From CADCWK01 sp965218235 (lineage in GTDB: Bacteria > Chloroflexota > Chloroflexia > Thermomicrobiales > UBA6265), in NCBI GenBank assembly GCA_965218235.1, contig OZ244596.1:372001-436000 (forward strand): a stretch of 64,000 nucleotides of DNA. Reading direction: 5' to 3'. The position numbers and the translations under genes are program-made. Shown one piece after another: positions 1 to 7,858 of this stretch; the first letter of the stretch is position 1; every line of letters starts with the position of its first letter. The notes beneath the pieces were generated by a model. The model worked only from the letters and a program-made list of their open reading frames with translations, did not search any database and had not been told where the DNA came from.

Positions 1-434
1 CGGCCCCTCGCCATCAACCGCTCGATGAGCTGATCCTCCGGTGCCGAGATCTCGATGACGCCGTCGATCCGCTCGCCACGCGCACCGAGCAGCTCATCGA
101 GTGACTCCGCCTGTGGCGCGGTGCGAGGGAACCCGTCGAACAGCGCCCCCACCGCCGGAGGGGCATCGGTCTCGATGATCCCGCTCCCAGATCGGGCCTC
201 GCCGCCGGCGATCGCGTCGAGTCGTTCCGCGACCAGTTGGTTCGTCAGGTCGTCGGTGATCAGGTCACCCCGGTCGTAGATGACCTGGATGGCGCGGCCC
301 AGGGGGCTCCCGGAGGCGATGGCGGCGCGGAACAACTCTCCGGTCGACAGGTGATGGAGCCGGAAGGCGGGAGCGAGCAGCGCCGCCTGGGTTCCCTTGC
401 CGGACCCCTGCGGCCCCATGACGATCAGATGCAA
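1..434 (-). CDS. adk: adenylate kinase, 3' part missing
   Basis: Converts ATP + AMP to 2 ADP in the cytoplasm. Only the N-terminal ~144 residues lie in the window; the gene runs off the left edge. The protein opens M-H-L-I-V-M-G-P-Q-G-S-G-K-G-T-Q, the adenylate kinase P-loop, followed by the AMP-binding segment HLSTGELFRAAI and the DGFPRT motif. The start is a TTG at 434-432, chosen because it gives the family's usual M-x-L-I-x-x-G spacing; the first ATG (419) would begin inside the P-loop sheet. A weak AAGGGT lies about 10 nt upstream. It follows secY by ~100 bp, the standard end of the spc operon. Confidence 0.95.
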   Translation of the reverse strand, partial: MHLIVMGPQGSGKGTQAALLAPAFRLHHLSTGELFRAAIASGSPLGRAIQVIYDRGDLITDDLTNQLVAERLDAIAGGEARSGSGIIETDAPPAVGALFDGFPRTAPQAESLDELLGARGERIDGVIEISAPEDQLIERLMARG

Positions 435-536
435 CGTCTTACCCTTTGTCTGCGTCGATAGCCGCCGACACCGCGACACGGTCCGGTCGAATGGCAACGC
501 CCGGCCCTCGTCAATGACCAGGAGCGGGCGCCTGAA

Positions 537-1853
537 CTATCGGATGAAGCCTTCGTAATTGCGCATCATCAGTTGCGCTTCGAGCTGACGCATCGTGTCG
601 ACCGCTACGCCGACCACGATCAGCAGCGAGGTCGATCCCAGCTGGAGCTCGTTGACACCGGTAATCTGCGCCGCGATGAATGGAAGCACCGCCACGACAC
701 CAAGGAAGACGGCGCCGACCAGCGTGATCCGGTTGAGGACCGTCCGGAGGTACGTCGCGGTGTTCTTGCCCGGCCGGATACCGGGAATGAACGCGCCCTG
801 CCGCTGGAGGTCCTGTGGAATCTTCTGCTGCTCGAAGACGACGAGGGTGTAGAAGTAGGTGAACGCGACGACCATCAGGAAGTAGATGACGTTGTACTGG
901 AATGACAGTGGGTTGAAGAATCGCTGGATCCACCCGGCCAGGCTGACGACCCAGTTCTGACCTGAGCTCTGCAGGAAGGTCGCGACCATGCCAGGGAAGA
1001 CCATGATGCTGACTGCGAAGATCAGCGGGATCATGCCGGCCGAGTTCACCTTGAGCGGGATGAATGTCGTGTTCCCACCGTAGACGCGCCCCGAGCGAAT
1101 CCGCTTGGCGTGATGGACGGGAATCCGGCGCTGCCCCTCGTTGATGAGGATGATGCCGACGATCGTCGCCAGACCAATCAGCAGGAACAGGATGGTCCCA
1201 ATGACGTTCTGGGCGGTCGAGTTGCCCGTGACGAGTCCTCCGACGGTTCCCGGCAGGGAGGCGACGATGCCGCCGAAGATGATGATCGAGATACCGTTGC
1301 CGATTCCGTTCTCGGTGATCAGCTCGCCGATCCAGACCAGCAGCATGGTTCCAGCCGCGAGCGACAGCAGGATCGCGACGGTCGGCAGCGCGGTCGCGCT
1401 GCTGAACAGGCCGAAACCCGCGATCAGCGGCGTTCCGGCGGCCGAGGACTGGTTGGAGAACAGGAGCGCCTGGCCATAGGCCTGCAGGAGCGCCAGTGGC
1501 ACCGTCAGGTAATGGGTGTACCGATTGAGCTGGCTACGGCCCTGTTGCCCCTCGTTCGACAGCTCATTGAGCCGGGGAATGATCGGGGTCATCAGCTGCA
1601 TGATGATCGAGGCCGTGATGTAGGGGTAGACCCCCAGCGCGGCGATGGAGAAATTCGTCAGCCCGCTGCCCGAGAACAGGTTCAGTACCTGAAGGATCTG
1701 GCTCTGGGAAACGAAGTCGCTGAGTGCGTTCCGGTCAACGCCTGGCACGGGAATGCTGGCGATGAACCGGAAGACGATGAGCATCCCGACCGTGAAGAGG
1801 ACTTTCGCGCGAAGGTCCGGGATCCGTAACGCGTTGGAAACGGCAGCTAGCAT
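537..1853 (-). CDS. secY: preprotein translocase subunit SecY
   Basis: Channel-forming subunit of the SecYEG translocon in the cytoplasmic membrane. The 438-residue product has the normal family length and many hydrophobic segments. TM1 and the following plug region are visible near the N-terminus (IPVPGVD at about residues 35-41). The cytoplasmic loop carrying GQRRIPVHHAKR (about residues 236-247) and the KIPQDLQRQGAFIPGIRPG loop, both involved in SecA/ribosome contact, are intact. It ends in YEGFIR. It lies between rplO and adk as in most bacteria and is presumably co-transcribed with the ribosomal protein genes upstream. Confidence 0.98.
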   Translation of the reverse strand: MLAAVSNALRIPDLRAKVLFTVGMLIVFRFIASIPVPGVDRNALSDFVSQSQILQVLNLFSGSGLTNFSIAALGVYPYITASIIMQLMTPIIPRLNELSNEGQQGRSQLNRYTHYLTVPLALLQAYGQALLFSNQSSAAGTPLIAGFGLFSSATALPTVAILLSLAAGTMLLVWIGELITENGIGNGISIIIFGGIVASLPGTVGGLVTGNSTAQNVIGTILFLLIGLATIVGIILINEGQRRIPVHHAKRIRSGRVYGGNTTFIPLKVNSAGMIPLIFAVSIMVFPGMVATFLQSSGQNWVVSLAGWIQRFFNPLSFQYNVIYFLMVVAFTYFYTLVVFEQQKIPQDLQRQGAFIPGIRPGKNTATYLRTVLNRITLVGAVFLGVVAVLPFIAAQITGVNELQLGSTSLLIVVGVAVDTMRQLEAQLMMRNYEGFIR

Positions 1854-1950
1854 CGGCGCGTGCTCCTCGCAGTCGACCGGTCAGGCCGTCGAGCAGGGTG
1901 GAAATGGCGCTGACCTGGCGAGATTCGCCAGGTCAGCCGGAGCGGTCGGG

Positions 1951-2604
1951 TTACTCGGCATCGGCGGCGTCGGTCGTCGCCTTGGCCGGCCGGCGGATGA
2001 TGCCAGTCGTGGGCGAGACCGCCGACGGAGACATCGACCGGGCCGTCATCTCGTCGAAGCGGCTCTGGCCCGTGATCTTGCCGACATTCGCCCGCTTGAG
2101 CTCACGGTTGAGCGGCAGCCGGCGGGTGTGCGGCCGGGCTGACACCCAGCGGTCGGTCCGATCGAGGAGCTCGACCGTCCCGCCTGCCGTCGTGACAGCA
2201 TCACGGGCGGCCTCGGAGATGGCATGGACGTGGAGCGCGACACCCGCCCCGACCTCCCCGTCACCGAGAACCTTGACCGGGAATTCGAGCCCCCGGATGA
2301 GACCGGTCTCGAGCAGGGACTGTGGCGTGACCGACCCGTCGATACGATCGAGATCGCGGAGATTCACGATCTCCCAGCGGGTCTTGTAGATGTTGGTGAA
2401 GCCACGCTTATACGGCAGCTTTTGCTGAAGTGGCAGCTGTCCACCTTCGAAGCCGGGGCGAATGCCCGGACCCGAACGTGACTTCTGACCCTTCTGTCCG
2501 CGACCGGCGGTCTTGACGGAGCCGGAACCATGGCCTCGTCCGACGCGCTTGCGGTCGCGATTTGACCCCTCGTTGGGGCGCAGATCGTCGAGCGAAAACG
2601 GCAT
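1951..2604 (-). CDS. rplO: 50S ribosomal protein L15, with C-terminal extension
   Basis: Large-subunit assembly protein. The start ATG at 2604 follows AAGGGGAAC and yields MPFSLDDLRPNEGS; a longer in-frame reading exists upstream but would overlap rpmD and has no family match. The L15 core is recognisable: KRVGRGHGSGSVKTAGRG, then the GFEGGQLPLQQKLPYKRGF block. The product is 217 residues against about 146-160 in typical L15. The extra ~65 residues after the core (from about WVSARPHTRR onward) are basic and Ser/Pro/Ala-rich and probably disordered. It follows rpmD closely in the spc operon. Confidence 0.96.
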   Translation of the reverse strand: MPFSLDDLRPNEGSNRDRKRVGRGHGSGSVKTAGRGQKGQKSRSGPGIRPGFEGGQLPLQQKLPYKRGFTNIYKTRWEIVNLRDLDRIDGSVTPQSLLETGLIRGLEFPVKVLGDGEVGAGVALHVHAISEAARDAVTTAGGTVELLDRTDRWVSARPHTRRLPLNRELKRANVGKITGQSRFDEMTARSMSPSAVSPTTGIIRRPAKATTDAADAE

Positions 2605-2662
2605 GTTGATGTTCCCCTTGCGACCCGACAGCCGGACTGTCTCGGGTCGCCTCCGACCGGAC

Positions 2663-2866
2663 TCAGCCCGCCGGAACGTCTTCGACGCGCAACAGGTGGC
2701 TGATCTTGTTGACCATGCCACGGACCGACTCGACGTCGGGCCGGACCACCGTGTGGTTGACCTTGCGCAGGCCGAGCGCTTCGACGATGCGCCCCTGGTT
2801 GGCCGGGCGCCCGATGGTGCTCCGGATCAGCGTGATGCGAAGCTTGTTACCGGATGACTCTGCCAT
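2663..2866 (-). CDS. rpmD: 50S ribosomal protein L30
   Basis: Small two-layer alpha/beta protein of the large subunit. The 67-residue product contains the typical LRITLIRSTIGRPANQGRIVEALGL opening pattern (quoted in part: LRITLIRSTIGRP) and the NHTVVRPDVESVRGMVNKI segment. The length is normal. It begins 6 nt after the rpsE stop, indicating tight co-transcription and probable translational coupling. Confidence 0.95.
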   Translation of the reverse strand: MAESSGNKLRITLIRSTIGRPANQGRIVEALGLRKVNHTVVRPDVESVRGMVNKISHLLRVEDVPAG

Positions 2867-2872
2867 TGTAGA

Positions 2873-3790
2873 TTACTCCTGGGGTGGACCAGCCGGCCCA
2901 CGTCCGCCACCGGGTCCGCCCGGTCCGCGACCCGGACCACCGAGTCCGCGTCCACCACCGGGTCCGCCCGGTCCACGACCAGGGCCGCCCGGCCCACGAC
3001 CGCCACCCGGACCGCCGCCACGGCCACCGGCGCCACCACCGCGACCACCGCCGCCTGGTCCACCCGGACCGCCGCCGCGACCGCCACCCGGGGCGTTACG
3101 CCCGCCACCCTGGCTACCACCGCTATCACGCTGACCGGGAGCGCCGCGACCGGCACCGCCCTGGTTGCGATCTCGGCCAGCGGCACGGGAAGCGGCCGCC
3201 AGCACATCGGCCGAAGGGGCCTGACGGGCCCGTCGGAGGCGACGCGACAGACCGCGTCGCGCCATGACTTCCTCTTCCGACTCCAACTGCTCAAGCGCCT
3301 TGAGGGTCGCCCGGACGACGTTGATCGGATTGTTGCTGCCCAGCGAGCTGCTCAGGACGTCCCGGATGCCAGCGGCCTCCAGTACGGCCCGGACGCTGCC
3401 GCCGGCGATGACGCCGGTACCGGGCGCCGCCGGCTTGAGCAGGACGCGGGAGGCCCCGAAGGTCTCCTCGACCTCGTGGGGGATCGTCGCGCCTTCGAGG
3501 GACACCTTGATCAGGTTCTTCTTCGCGGCGTCGACACCCTTGCGGATGGAATCCGGAACTTCCCCGGCCTTGCCCATCCCGGCCCCGACGCGGCCCTTGC
3601 CGTCGCCGACCACGATCATGGCACCGAAGGCGAAGCGTCGTCCGCCCTTGACCACTTTCGAGACGCGGTTGATCTGGACGACCCGCTCCTCGAACTCGTT
3701 CGCGTTTTCGTCTTCATCGCGACGGCGGGGTCCGCCATCGCGGCGCGGTCCGCGGTCGTTCCGGGGTCCGGCGTTGCTGCTTCGCTCCAA
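2873..3790 (-). CDS. rpsE: 30S ribosomal protein S5 with long Gly/Arg/Pro-rich tail
   Basis: S5 of the small subunit, involved in decoding accuracy and mRNA entry. A TTG at 3790 is used as start, preceded by ATGAGGG. The S5 double-stranded RNA-binding fold and C-terminal domain occupy about residues 34-178, including VVKGGRRFAFGAMIVVGDG and GSNNPINVVRATLKAL. The protein then continues to 305 residues, nearly double the usual ~166. Residues ~205-305 are almost only Gly, Arg, Pro and Ala, with 16-residue near-identical repeats (GGPGRGPGGPGGGRG twice) and RGG-like triplets. The N-terminus (residues 8-28) is also very basic. The tail is in frame, uninterrupted, and stops 6 nt before rpmD, so it looks genuine, not a sequencing artefact. 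Confidence 0.95.
   Translation of the reverse strand: MERSSNAGPRNDRGPRRDGGPRRRDEDENANEFEERVVQINRVSKVVKGGRRFAFGAMIVVGDGKGRVGAGMGKAGEVPDSIRKGVDAAKKNLIKVSLEGATIPHEVEETFGASRVLLKPAAPGTGVIAGGSVRAVLEAAGIRDVLSSSLGSNNPINVVRATLKALEQLESEEEVMARRGLSRRLRRARQAPSADVLAAASRAAGRDRNQGGAGRGAPGQRDSGGSQGGGRNAPGGGRGGGPGGPGGGGRGGGAGGRGGGPGGGRGPGGPGRGPGGPGGGRGLGGPGRGPGGPGGGRGPAGPPQE
2885..3130 (-). repeat. GGN-rich coding repeat tract in rpsE tail
   Basis: Low-complexity GC-rich DNA that encodes the S5 tail. A 20-nt block beginning at 2907 recurs at 2955, a 48-nt period equal to the 16-residue protein repeat, with looser GGxGGx copies up to about 3130. All repeats keep the reading frame. Such tracts are prone to length change by slippage, so the tail length may vary between strains. 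Confidence 0.85.
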
Positions 3791-3848
3791 GTCGATACCC
3801 TCATCCTTTGGCCCGGCGCGGTGAGACCCTGCCTGAACCCGTTCGGTC

Positions 3849-4226
3849 CTAGAAGTTCAGGCCGCTCTCACGCGCCCCGTCAGCCACGGCCTTGACCCGG
3901 CCGTGATAGAGGAAGCCACCCCGGTCGAAGACGACGCTGCTGTAGCCAGCGGCCTTCGTGCGCTCGGCGATGACCTGGCCGACCGCCTTCGCGCGGACGG
4001 TCTTGGTCGCGCCGTCGCCGGCGATCGCCCTGACTTCCGCCTCGAGGTCACTCGCCGCCGCCAGCGTGTGGCCGGCCGTATCATCAATCAACTGCGCGTA
4101 GATGTGCGCGGATGACCGGAAGACGTTCAGACGGGGACGGTTCGGCGTGCCGTTGACCTTGGCTCGGACGCGCACATGCCGGCGCTTGCGCTGCGTGAGC
4201 GCCTTTCTCCACTTCAGACGTGCCAT
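3849..4226 (-). CDS. rplR: 50S ribosomal protein L18
   Basis: 5S rRNA-binding protein of the central protuberance. The 125-residue product has the usual basic N-terminus (ALTQRKRRHVRVRAKV), then PRLNVFRSSAHIYAQLIDD and the C-terminal VVFDRGGFLYHGRVKAVADGARESGLNF pattern (VVFDRGGFLYHGRVKAVA quoted). The length is normal. It sits between rplF and rpsE as in the canonical spc operon, with a 170-bp gap on its upstream side. Confidence 0.97.
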   Translation of the reverse strand: MARLKWRKALTQRKRRHVRVRAKVNGTPNRPRLNVFRSSAHIYAQLIDDTAGHTLAAASDLEAEVRAIAGDGATKTVRAKAVGQVIAERTKAAGYSSVVFDRGGFLYHGRVKAVADGARESGLNF

Positions 4227-4397
4227 GTCAGTGCTCTCCTCGGTGCATGGACAGGTCCGGCAGATCCGACCAGCGAACCGGCCGCTGCCGCTCTGGCCAT
4301 CAGACCGAATGTGGTACCGGGCAGCTCTGCGCCACCCCCACGCGTTGACGACGGGACGCCGGCCGCGAGGACGAACGTCATCACGGCGCGGTCATCC

Positions 4398-4943
4398 CTA
4401 CTTGCCCTTACCGGTCTTGCCGGCCTTGCGGCGGACGACTTCACCTTCGTAGCGGATGCCCTTGCCCTTGTAGGGCTCGGGCGGACGGACCCGACGGATC
4501 TGAGCGGCCTGCTCGCCCACCATCTGCTTGTCGATCCCGGAGATGATCACCCGGGTCGGCGTCTCGGTCGCGAAGGCGATGCCCCCGGGTGGCACCATCC
4601 GGACCGGATGCGAATAGCCGACGGTCAAGACCAGGGTCGTGCCGTCCATCGCGGCGCGGTAGCCGACGCCCTGAATGGCGAGCACCTTCGTGAACCCGGT
4701 CGTGACGCCGTCGACCATGTTGGCCAGTAGCGTCCGGGTCAGACCATGAATGGCCCGGTGCTCGCGCTGGTCGGACGGACGGACGACCGTCAGCGTGCCG
4801 TTCTCGCGGGCGAGGGTCATCTCCGGGTTGAAGGTGCCACTCAGCTCCCCGCGGGGACCCTTGACCGTGACGGCGTTGTCCGCCTCGATCGTGATGGTGA
4901 CGGTGGACGGGACCTCGATGGGTCGCTTACCGATTCGGGACAC
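4398..4943 (-). CDS. rplF: 50S ribosomal protein L6
   Basis: L6 binds 23S rRNA near the sarcin-ricin loop and the factor-binding site. The 181-residue protein starts MSRIGKRPIEVPSTVTITIE, contains the KGPRGELSGTF segment of the first repeat, and in the second repeat QGVGYRAAMDGTTLVLTVGYSHPV. The C-terminal motif PPEPYKGKGIRYEGEVVRRKAGKTGKGK is intact (PPEPYKGKGIRYEGEVV quoted). The length is normal. Confidence 0.98.
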   Translation of the reverse strand: MSRIGKRPIEVPSTVTITIEADNAVTVKGPRGELSGTFNPEMTLARENGTLTVVRPSDQREHRAIHGLTRTLLANMVDGVTTGFTKVLAIQGVGYRAAMDGTTLVLTVGYSHPVRMVPPGGIAFATETPTRVIISGIDKQMVGEQAAQIRRVRPPEPYKGKGIRYEGEVVRRKAGKTGKGK

Positions 4944-5035
4944 TGCTCGGTACTCCCTGGCTTAAGGACGGCGGGCGAGGCCCAGACCGATCGGTCAGCC
5001 GTTGATGGCCGGGAGACGCCCGGCCGCATCGCACC

Positions 5036-5434
5036 CTAAAAGATGGTGCAGATCACTTCGCCGCCGATGCCCCGTCGCCGGGCCTCGTAGCCGGTCATCA
5101 CGCCCTGGGTCGTGCTGACGACAGCGATTCCGAGTCCGCTCCGAACCCGCGGGAGGGCGTCACGGCCGGAGTAGACGCGCAGCCCCGGCTTGCTGACTCG
5201 CTTGATCTCGCGGATCGCGTGCTTCTTGTCGGTCCCGTAGCGGAGGTCGATCACCAGCTTGTCCTGGGGAGCCTGCGCCTCCACCCGGAAGCCGACGATG
5301 TAGCCCTCCTGCTCGAGGATCTTCGCGATCGCCACCAGGATCTTGGTGGATGGCATCGTCGTCTCGTTCTTGCGCGCCATGCCGGCGTTCCGGATGCGCG
5401 TCAGCATGTCGCTGATCGGGTCGCTGATACTCAC
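5036..5434 (-). CDS. rpsH: 30S ribosomal protein S8
   Basis: S8 binds helix 21 of 16S rRNA and in many bacteria represses translation of the spc operon. The GTG at 5434, 9 nt after a GGAG, gives a 132-residue protein opening SISDPISDMLTRIRN, the standard S8 N-terminus and length. An alternative in-frame GTG at 5449 would add five residues. The C-terminus has RVRSGLGIAVVSTTQGVMTG and ends GGEVICTIF, as expected. Confidence 0.96.
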   Translation of the reverse strand: MSISDPISDMLTRIRNAGMARKNETTMPSTKILVAIAKILEQEGYIVGFRVEAQAPQDKLVIDLRYGTDKKHAIREIKRVSKPGLRVYSGRDALPRVRSGLGIAVVSTTQGVMTGYEARRRGIGGEVICTIF

Positions 5435-5501
5435 TGGACTCGTCTCCACAGCGAACGGCCGGTCTCACTCCAACAAGGGTCGGGGCTCCGGCCGGTTCCG
5501 T

Positions 5502-5687
5502 CTAGAAACTGGACTTGGTCACGCCTGGCAGCTGCCCGCGTGAGGCCATCTCACGGAAGACGATCCGGCTGACGCCGAACTTCCGCATATAACCCCGGCT
5601 CCGACCGGTCACTGCGCAGCGGTTGACCTGACGGGTCGAGAACTTCGGGGGCTTCTGGGAGCGGACGATCTGACTCTTCTTGGCCAT
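5502..5687 (-). CDS. rpsN: 30S ribosomal protein S14, short form lacking most zinc cysteines
   Basis: The 61-residue length and the C-terminus FREMASRGQLPGVTKSSF match the short, zinc-type (type Z) S14. The zinc site is not intact. Type Z proteins carry C-x2-C ... C-x2-C, but here the region reads RCAVTGRSRG ... FGVSRIVFRE, so only the first cysteine remains and the other three positions are Thr, Val/Ser and Val. It is therefore a zinc-independent derivative of the short form. No second S14 copy is visible in the window. It is flanked by rplE and rpsH as usual. Confidence 0.95.
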   Translation of the reverse strand: MAKKSQIVRSQKPPKFSTRQVNRCAVTGRSRGYMRKFGVSRIVFREMASRGQLPGVTKSSF

Positions 5688-5720
5688 GGTGGTTCTCCTG
5701 GCTGGTCGCGAACGACGGGC

Positions 5721-6338
5721 CTACCGCTGGTTGCGGGCGAACGGCATCCCGAGGAGGGTCAGCAGGCGGCGTCCCTCCTCATCGTTCTTCGCCGTCGTGA
5801 CGATACTGATCTCGAGGCCGCGGGTCTTGTCGACCCGGTCGTAGTCGATCTCCGGGAAGGCGAGCTGTTCGGTCAGACCAAGCGTGTAGTTCCCCCGCCC
5901 GTCGAACGAGTTCGGGCTGATGCCCCGGAAGTCCCGGATGCGCGGCAGCGTCAGGGTGACGAGCCGGTCGAGGAACTCGTACATCCGCACGCCACGCAGC
6001 GTGACCATCGCGCCGATCGGCATCCCCTCGCGGAGGCGGAACGTCGCAATCGACTTCTTGGCCCGGGTGACGACGGGTTTCTGCCCAGTGATGGTCTGGA
6101 GGTCTCCCACCGCGGCGTCGATCGCCTTGGCGTTGGTGATTGACTCGCCGAGACCGATGTTGAGGACGATCTTCTGGACCTTCGGCGCCTGGAGGGCGTT
6201 CCGGAACTGGAACTCCTCGATCAGCGCCGGAACGATCTCGGCCTTGTAGCGGCTGAAGAGCCGGGGCTCACCCGTCGAGGCAAAGCTGTTGCTCTCGACG
6301 GCGAGGTCCTTGGGGCTCATGGTCGAAATGTCGGTCAT
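5721..6338 (-). CDS. rplE: 50S ribosomal protein L5
   Basis: 5S rRNA-binding protein contacting the P-site tRNA. The ATG at 6338 follows AGGAG with 8-nt spacing. The 205-residue product has an N-terminal extension of about 20 residues before the conserved RYKAEIVPALIEEF segment. Hallmarks include PKVQKIVLNIGLGE, AKKSIATFRLREGMPIGAMVTLRG, and GRGNYTLGLTEQLAFPEIDYD. It ends with the usual GRRLLTLLGMPF. Confidence 0.97.
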   Translation of the reverse strand: MTDISTMSPKDLAVESNSFASTGEPRLFSRYKAEIVPALIEEFQFRNALQAPKVQKIVLNIGLGESITNAKAIDAAVGDLQTITGQKPVVTRAKKSIATFRLREGMPIGAMVTLRGVRMYEFLDRLVTLTLPRIRDFRGISPNSFDGRGNYTLGLTEQLAFPEIDYDRVDKTRGLEISIVTTAKNDEEGRRLLTLLGMPFARNQR

Positions 6339-6504
6339 GATCCGAACTCCTGCTTTCCGATACCCGCCCGCGGTTTCCCGTCGGGGACCTGCGTCGGGTT
6401 CCGGGCGGATGCCCCTGGTCCGTCAACCAGTCGTGACGCTCAGGGCCGCCCAATGCTGTTGGGTGCAATCAGATGCCGGCGACCTTGCGGTCGCCCCCGT
6501 CGAA

Positions 6505-6825
6505 CTAGTCGATCCGCGGCGACGCGATGGTTTCGCCTGTCTTCTTGTTGAAGCGCTCGTTCTTGCCCTCGGCGTTGCGGCGGATACCGACCTTCGCGGG
6601 CTGTCCTCCGACCAGGAGCCGAACGTTCGAGACGTGAAGCGGGGCTTCGATCTCGATGATGCCGGCCTGGCGGGCGCGTCCTCGCTTGACATGCTTCTTG
6701 ACGATGTTGACGCCTTCGATCACGACGCGGTCGCGCTCCGCGATCGTCAGCCGGATGCGGCCCTTGAGGCCCTTGTTCCGGCCGCTCATCACCTCGACCT
6801 CGTCACCGGTTCGGATCTTTCGCAT
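6505..6825 (-). CDS. rplX: 50S ribosomal protein L24
   Basis: Early-assembly protein of the large subunit. The 106-residue product begins MRKIRTGDEVEVMSGRNKG, the KOW motif at the N-terminus, followed by VIEGVNIVKKHVKR. The start codon overlaps the rplN stop by one base (TAATG at 6825), indicating translational coupling. A 166-bp gap separates its stop from rplE. Confidence 0.96.
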   Translation of the reverse strand: MRKIRTGDEVEVMSGRNKGLKGRIRLTIAERDRVVIEGVNIVKKHVKRGRARQAGIIEIEAPLHVSNVRLLVGGQPAKVGIRRNAEGKNERFNKKTGETIASPRID

Positions 6826-7193
6826 TACAGCACCTCCGGCGCGAGGGAGACGATCCGCATGAACTGGCGCTCGCGGAGTTCCCGGCCAACCGGCCCAAAG
6901 ATACGGGTCCCACGCGGGTTGCCCTGAAGATTGATCAGCACGGCGGCGTTCTCGTCGAACGTGATGTGGCTGCCGTCGCGGCGGCCGTACTCGTCGGCGA
7001 CGCGAACGATGACGGCGCGAACGACGTCACCCTTCTTCACGGCCGAGTTCGGCTGGGCCTGCTTGACGGACGCGATGATGATATCGCCAACACTGCCGTA
7101 CTTGCGGGCCGACCCACCGAGCACGCGGATGCACATGATTTCGCGCGCTCCGCTGTTGTCGGCGACCCGAAGACGCGTCTGTTGCTGGATCAC
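6825..7193 (-). CDS. rplN: 50S ribosomal protein L14
   Basis: L14 lies at the subunit interface and forms bridge B8. A GTG at 7193, preceded by GGGAGAACGGAACA, gives VIQQQTRLRVADNSGAREIMC and exactly 122 residues, the universal L14 length. A longer in-frame ATG reading upstream overlaps rpsQ and is rejected. The motif GDVVRAVIVR and the C-terminal RELRERQFMRIVSLAPEVL are intact. It begins the spc part of the operon, 14 nt after rpsQ. Confidence 0.97.
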   Translation of the reverse strand: MIQQQTRLRVADNSGAREIMCIRVLGGSARKYGSVGDIIIASVKQAQPNSAVKKGDVVRAVIVRVADEYGRRDGSHITFDENAAVLINLQGNPRGTRIFGPVGRELRERQFMRIVSLAPEVL

Positions 7194-7207
7194 TGTTCCG
7201 TTCTCCC

Positions 7208-7507
7208 TTAGACCCGAACGGCCCGCTGGACGACCTCGCGGACCACCCAGCGCTTGTTGCGGGACAACGGCCGGCATTCTTCGATCCGGACGAGATCGCC
7301 TTCGAGGCAGTCGTTCTGCTCGTCGTGCGCGAAGAACTTCGACGTGCGCGTGATGCGCTTCTTGTAGACCGGGTGACGGCGAACGAAGTCGACGCCAACC
7401 ACCACGGTCTTGTCCATCTTGTTGCTGAGCACGCGACCGACCTTCATCAGGCGAGCATCCTGCTCGCGCTGTTTGGTTTCGGCGGCGGTGTGAGTTCCCT
7501 CACTCAT
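7208..7507 (-). CDS. rpsQ: 30S ribosomal protein S17
   Basis: 16S rRNA-binding OB-fold protein. The 99-residue product carries a ~20-residue Glu/Gln/Thr-rich N-terminal extension before the conserved MKVGRVLSNKMDKTVVVGVD. The HPVYKKRITRTSKFFAHDE segment and the ECRPLSRNKRWVVREVVQ C-terminus are intact. It could instead start at the internal ATG before KVGRVLS, but that site has no clear Shine-Dalgarno. It follows rpmC in the S10 operon. Confidence 0.95.
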   Translation of the reverse strand: MSEGTHTAAETKQREQDARLMKVGRVLSNKMDKTVVVGVDFVRRHPVYKKRITRTSKFFAHDEQNDCLEGDLVRIEECRPLSRNKRWVVREVVQRAVRV

Positions 7508-7564
7508 CCTGACCAGTACCTCGCTTGGCGTGACGCGTGGGTCACTCCCGTGATCGCCGCTCTA

Positions 7565-7858
7565 TTAGGTGCGACCGCTCCCGACGCGCTTGCGGCGGGG
7601 CTGGTGGACCGGAGTCCGCTGCGACGACCGGCGACGCCCCTGGAGGGGCTCTCCGGCGGCGACCGCGGCGGCCATCTTCCGCTCCGTCAGGATCGTGTGG
7701 ACCTGCGCGACCGTGCGGCGCAACTTCCGGATCTCCGACGTGTTGGTCAGCTTCCCGACCGCGTCATCGAAGCGAAGCTCGCGCCAGCGGCCATGGGCCA
7801 GGTCGAGCTGCTCGTTGAGCGCGGCTTCGTCCATCTGGCGAAGATCGGCTACGTTCAT
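7565..7858 (-). CDS. rpmC: 50S ribosomal protein L29
   Basis: Small helical protein beside the peptide exit tunnel, a docking site for SRP and trigger factor together with L23. The two-helix L29 fold spans about residues 1-65 (MNVADLRQMDEAALNEQLDL ... EIRKLRRTVAQVHTILTER). The 97-residue product has a ~30-residue basic tail (QGRRRSSQRTPVHQPRRKRV) not found in typical 60-70-residue L29. The start overlaps the rplP stop by 4 nt (ATGA). Confidence 0.93.
   Translation of the reverse strand: MNVADLRQMDEAALNEQLDLAHGRWRELRFDDAVGKLTNTSEIRKLRRTVAQVHTILTERKMAAAVAAGEPLQGRRRSSQRTPVHQPRRKRVGSGRT

Noticed and set aside
1110..1829. Long open frame opposite secY
   Set aside because: Composition is Asp/Gly/Arg-rich as expected for the complement of a GC-rich gene; no motif, and secY is unambiguous.
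2885..3130. CRISPR-like or satellite repeat in rpsE
   Set aside because: The repeats are in frame, code for Gly/Arg/Pro and lack spacer structure.
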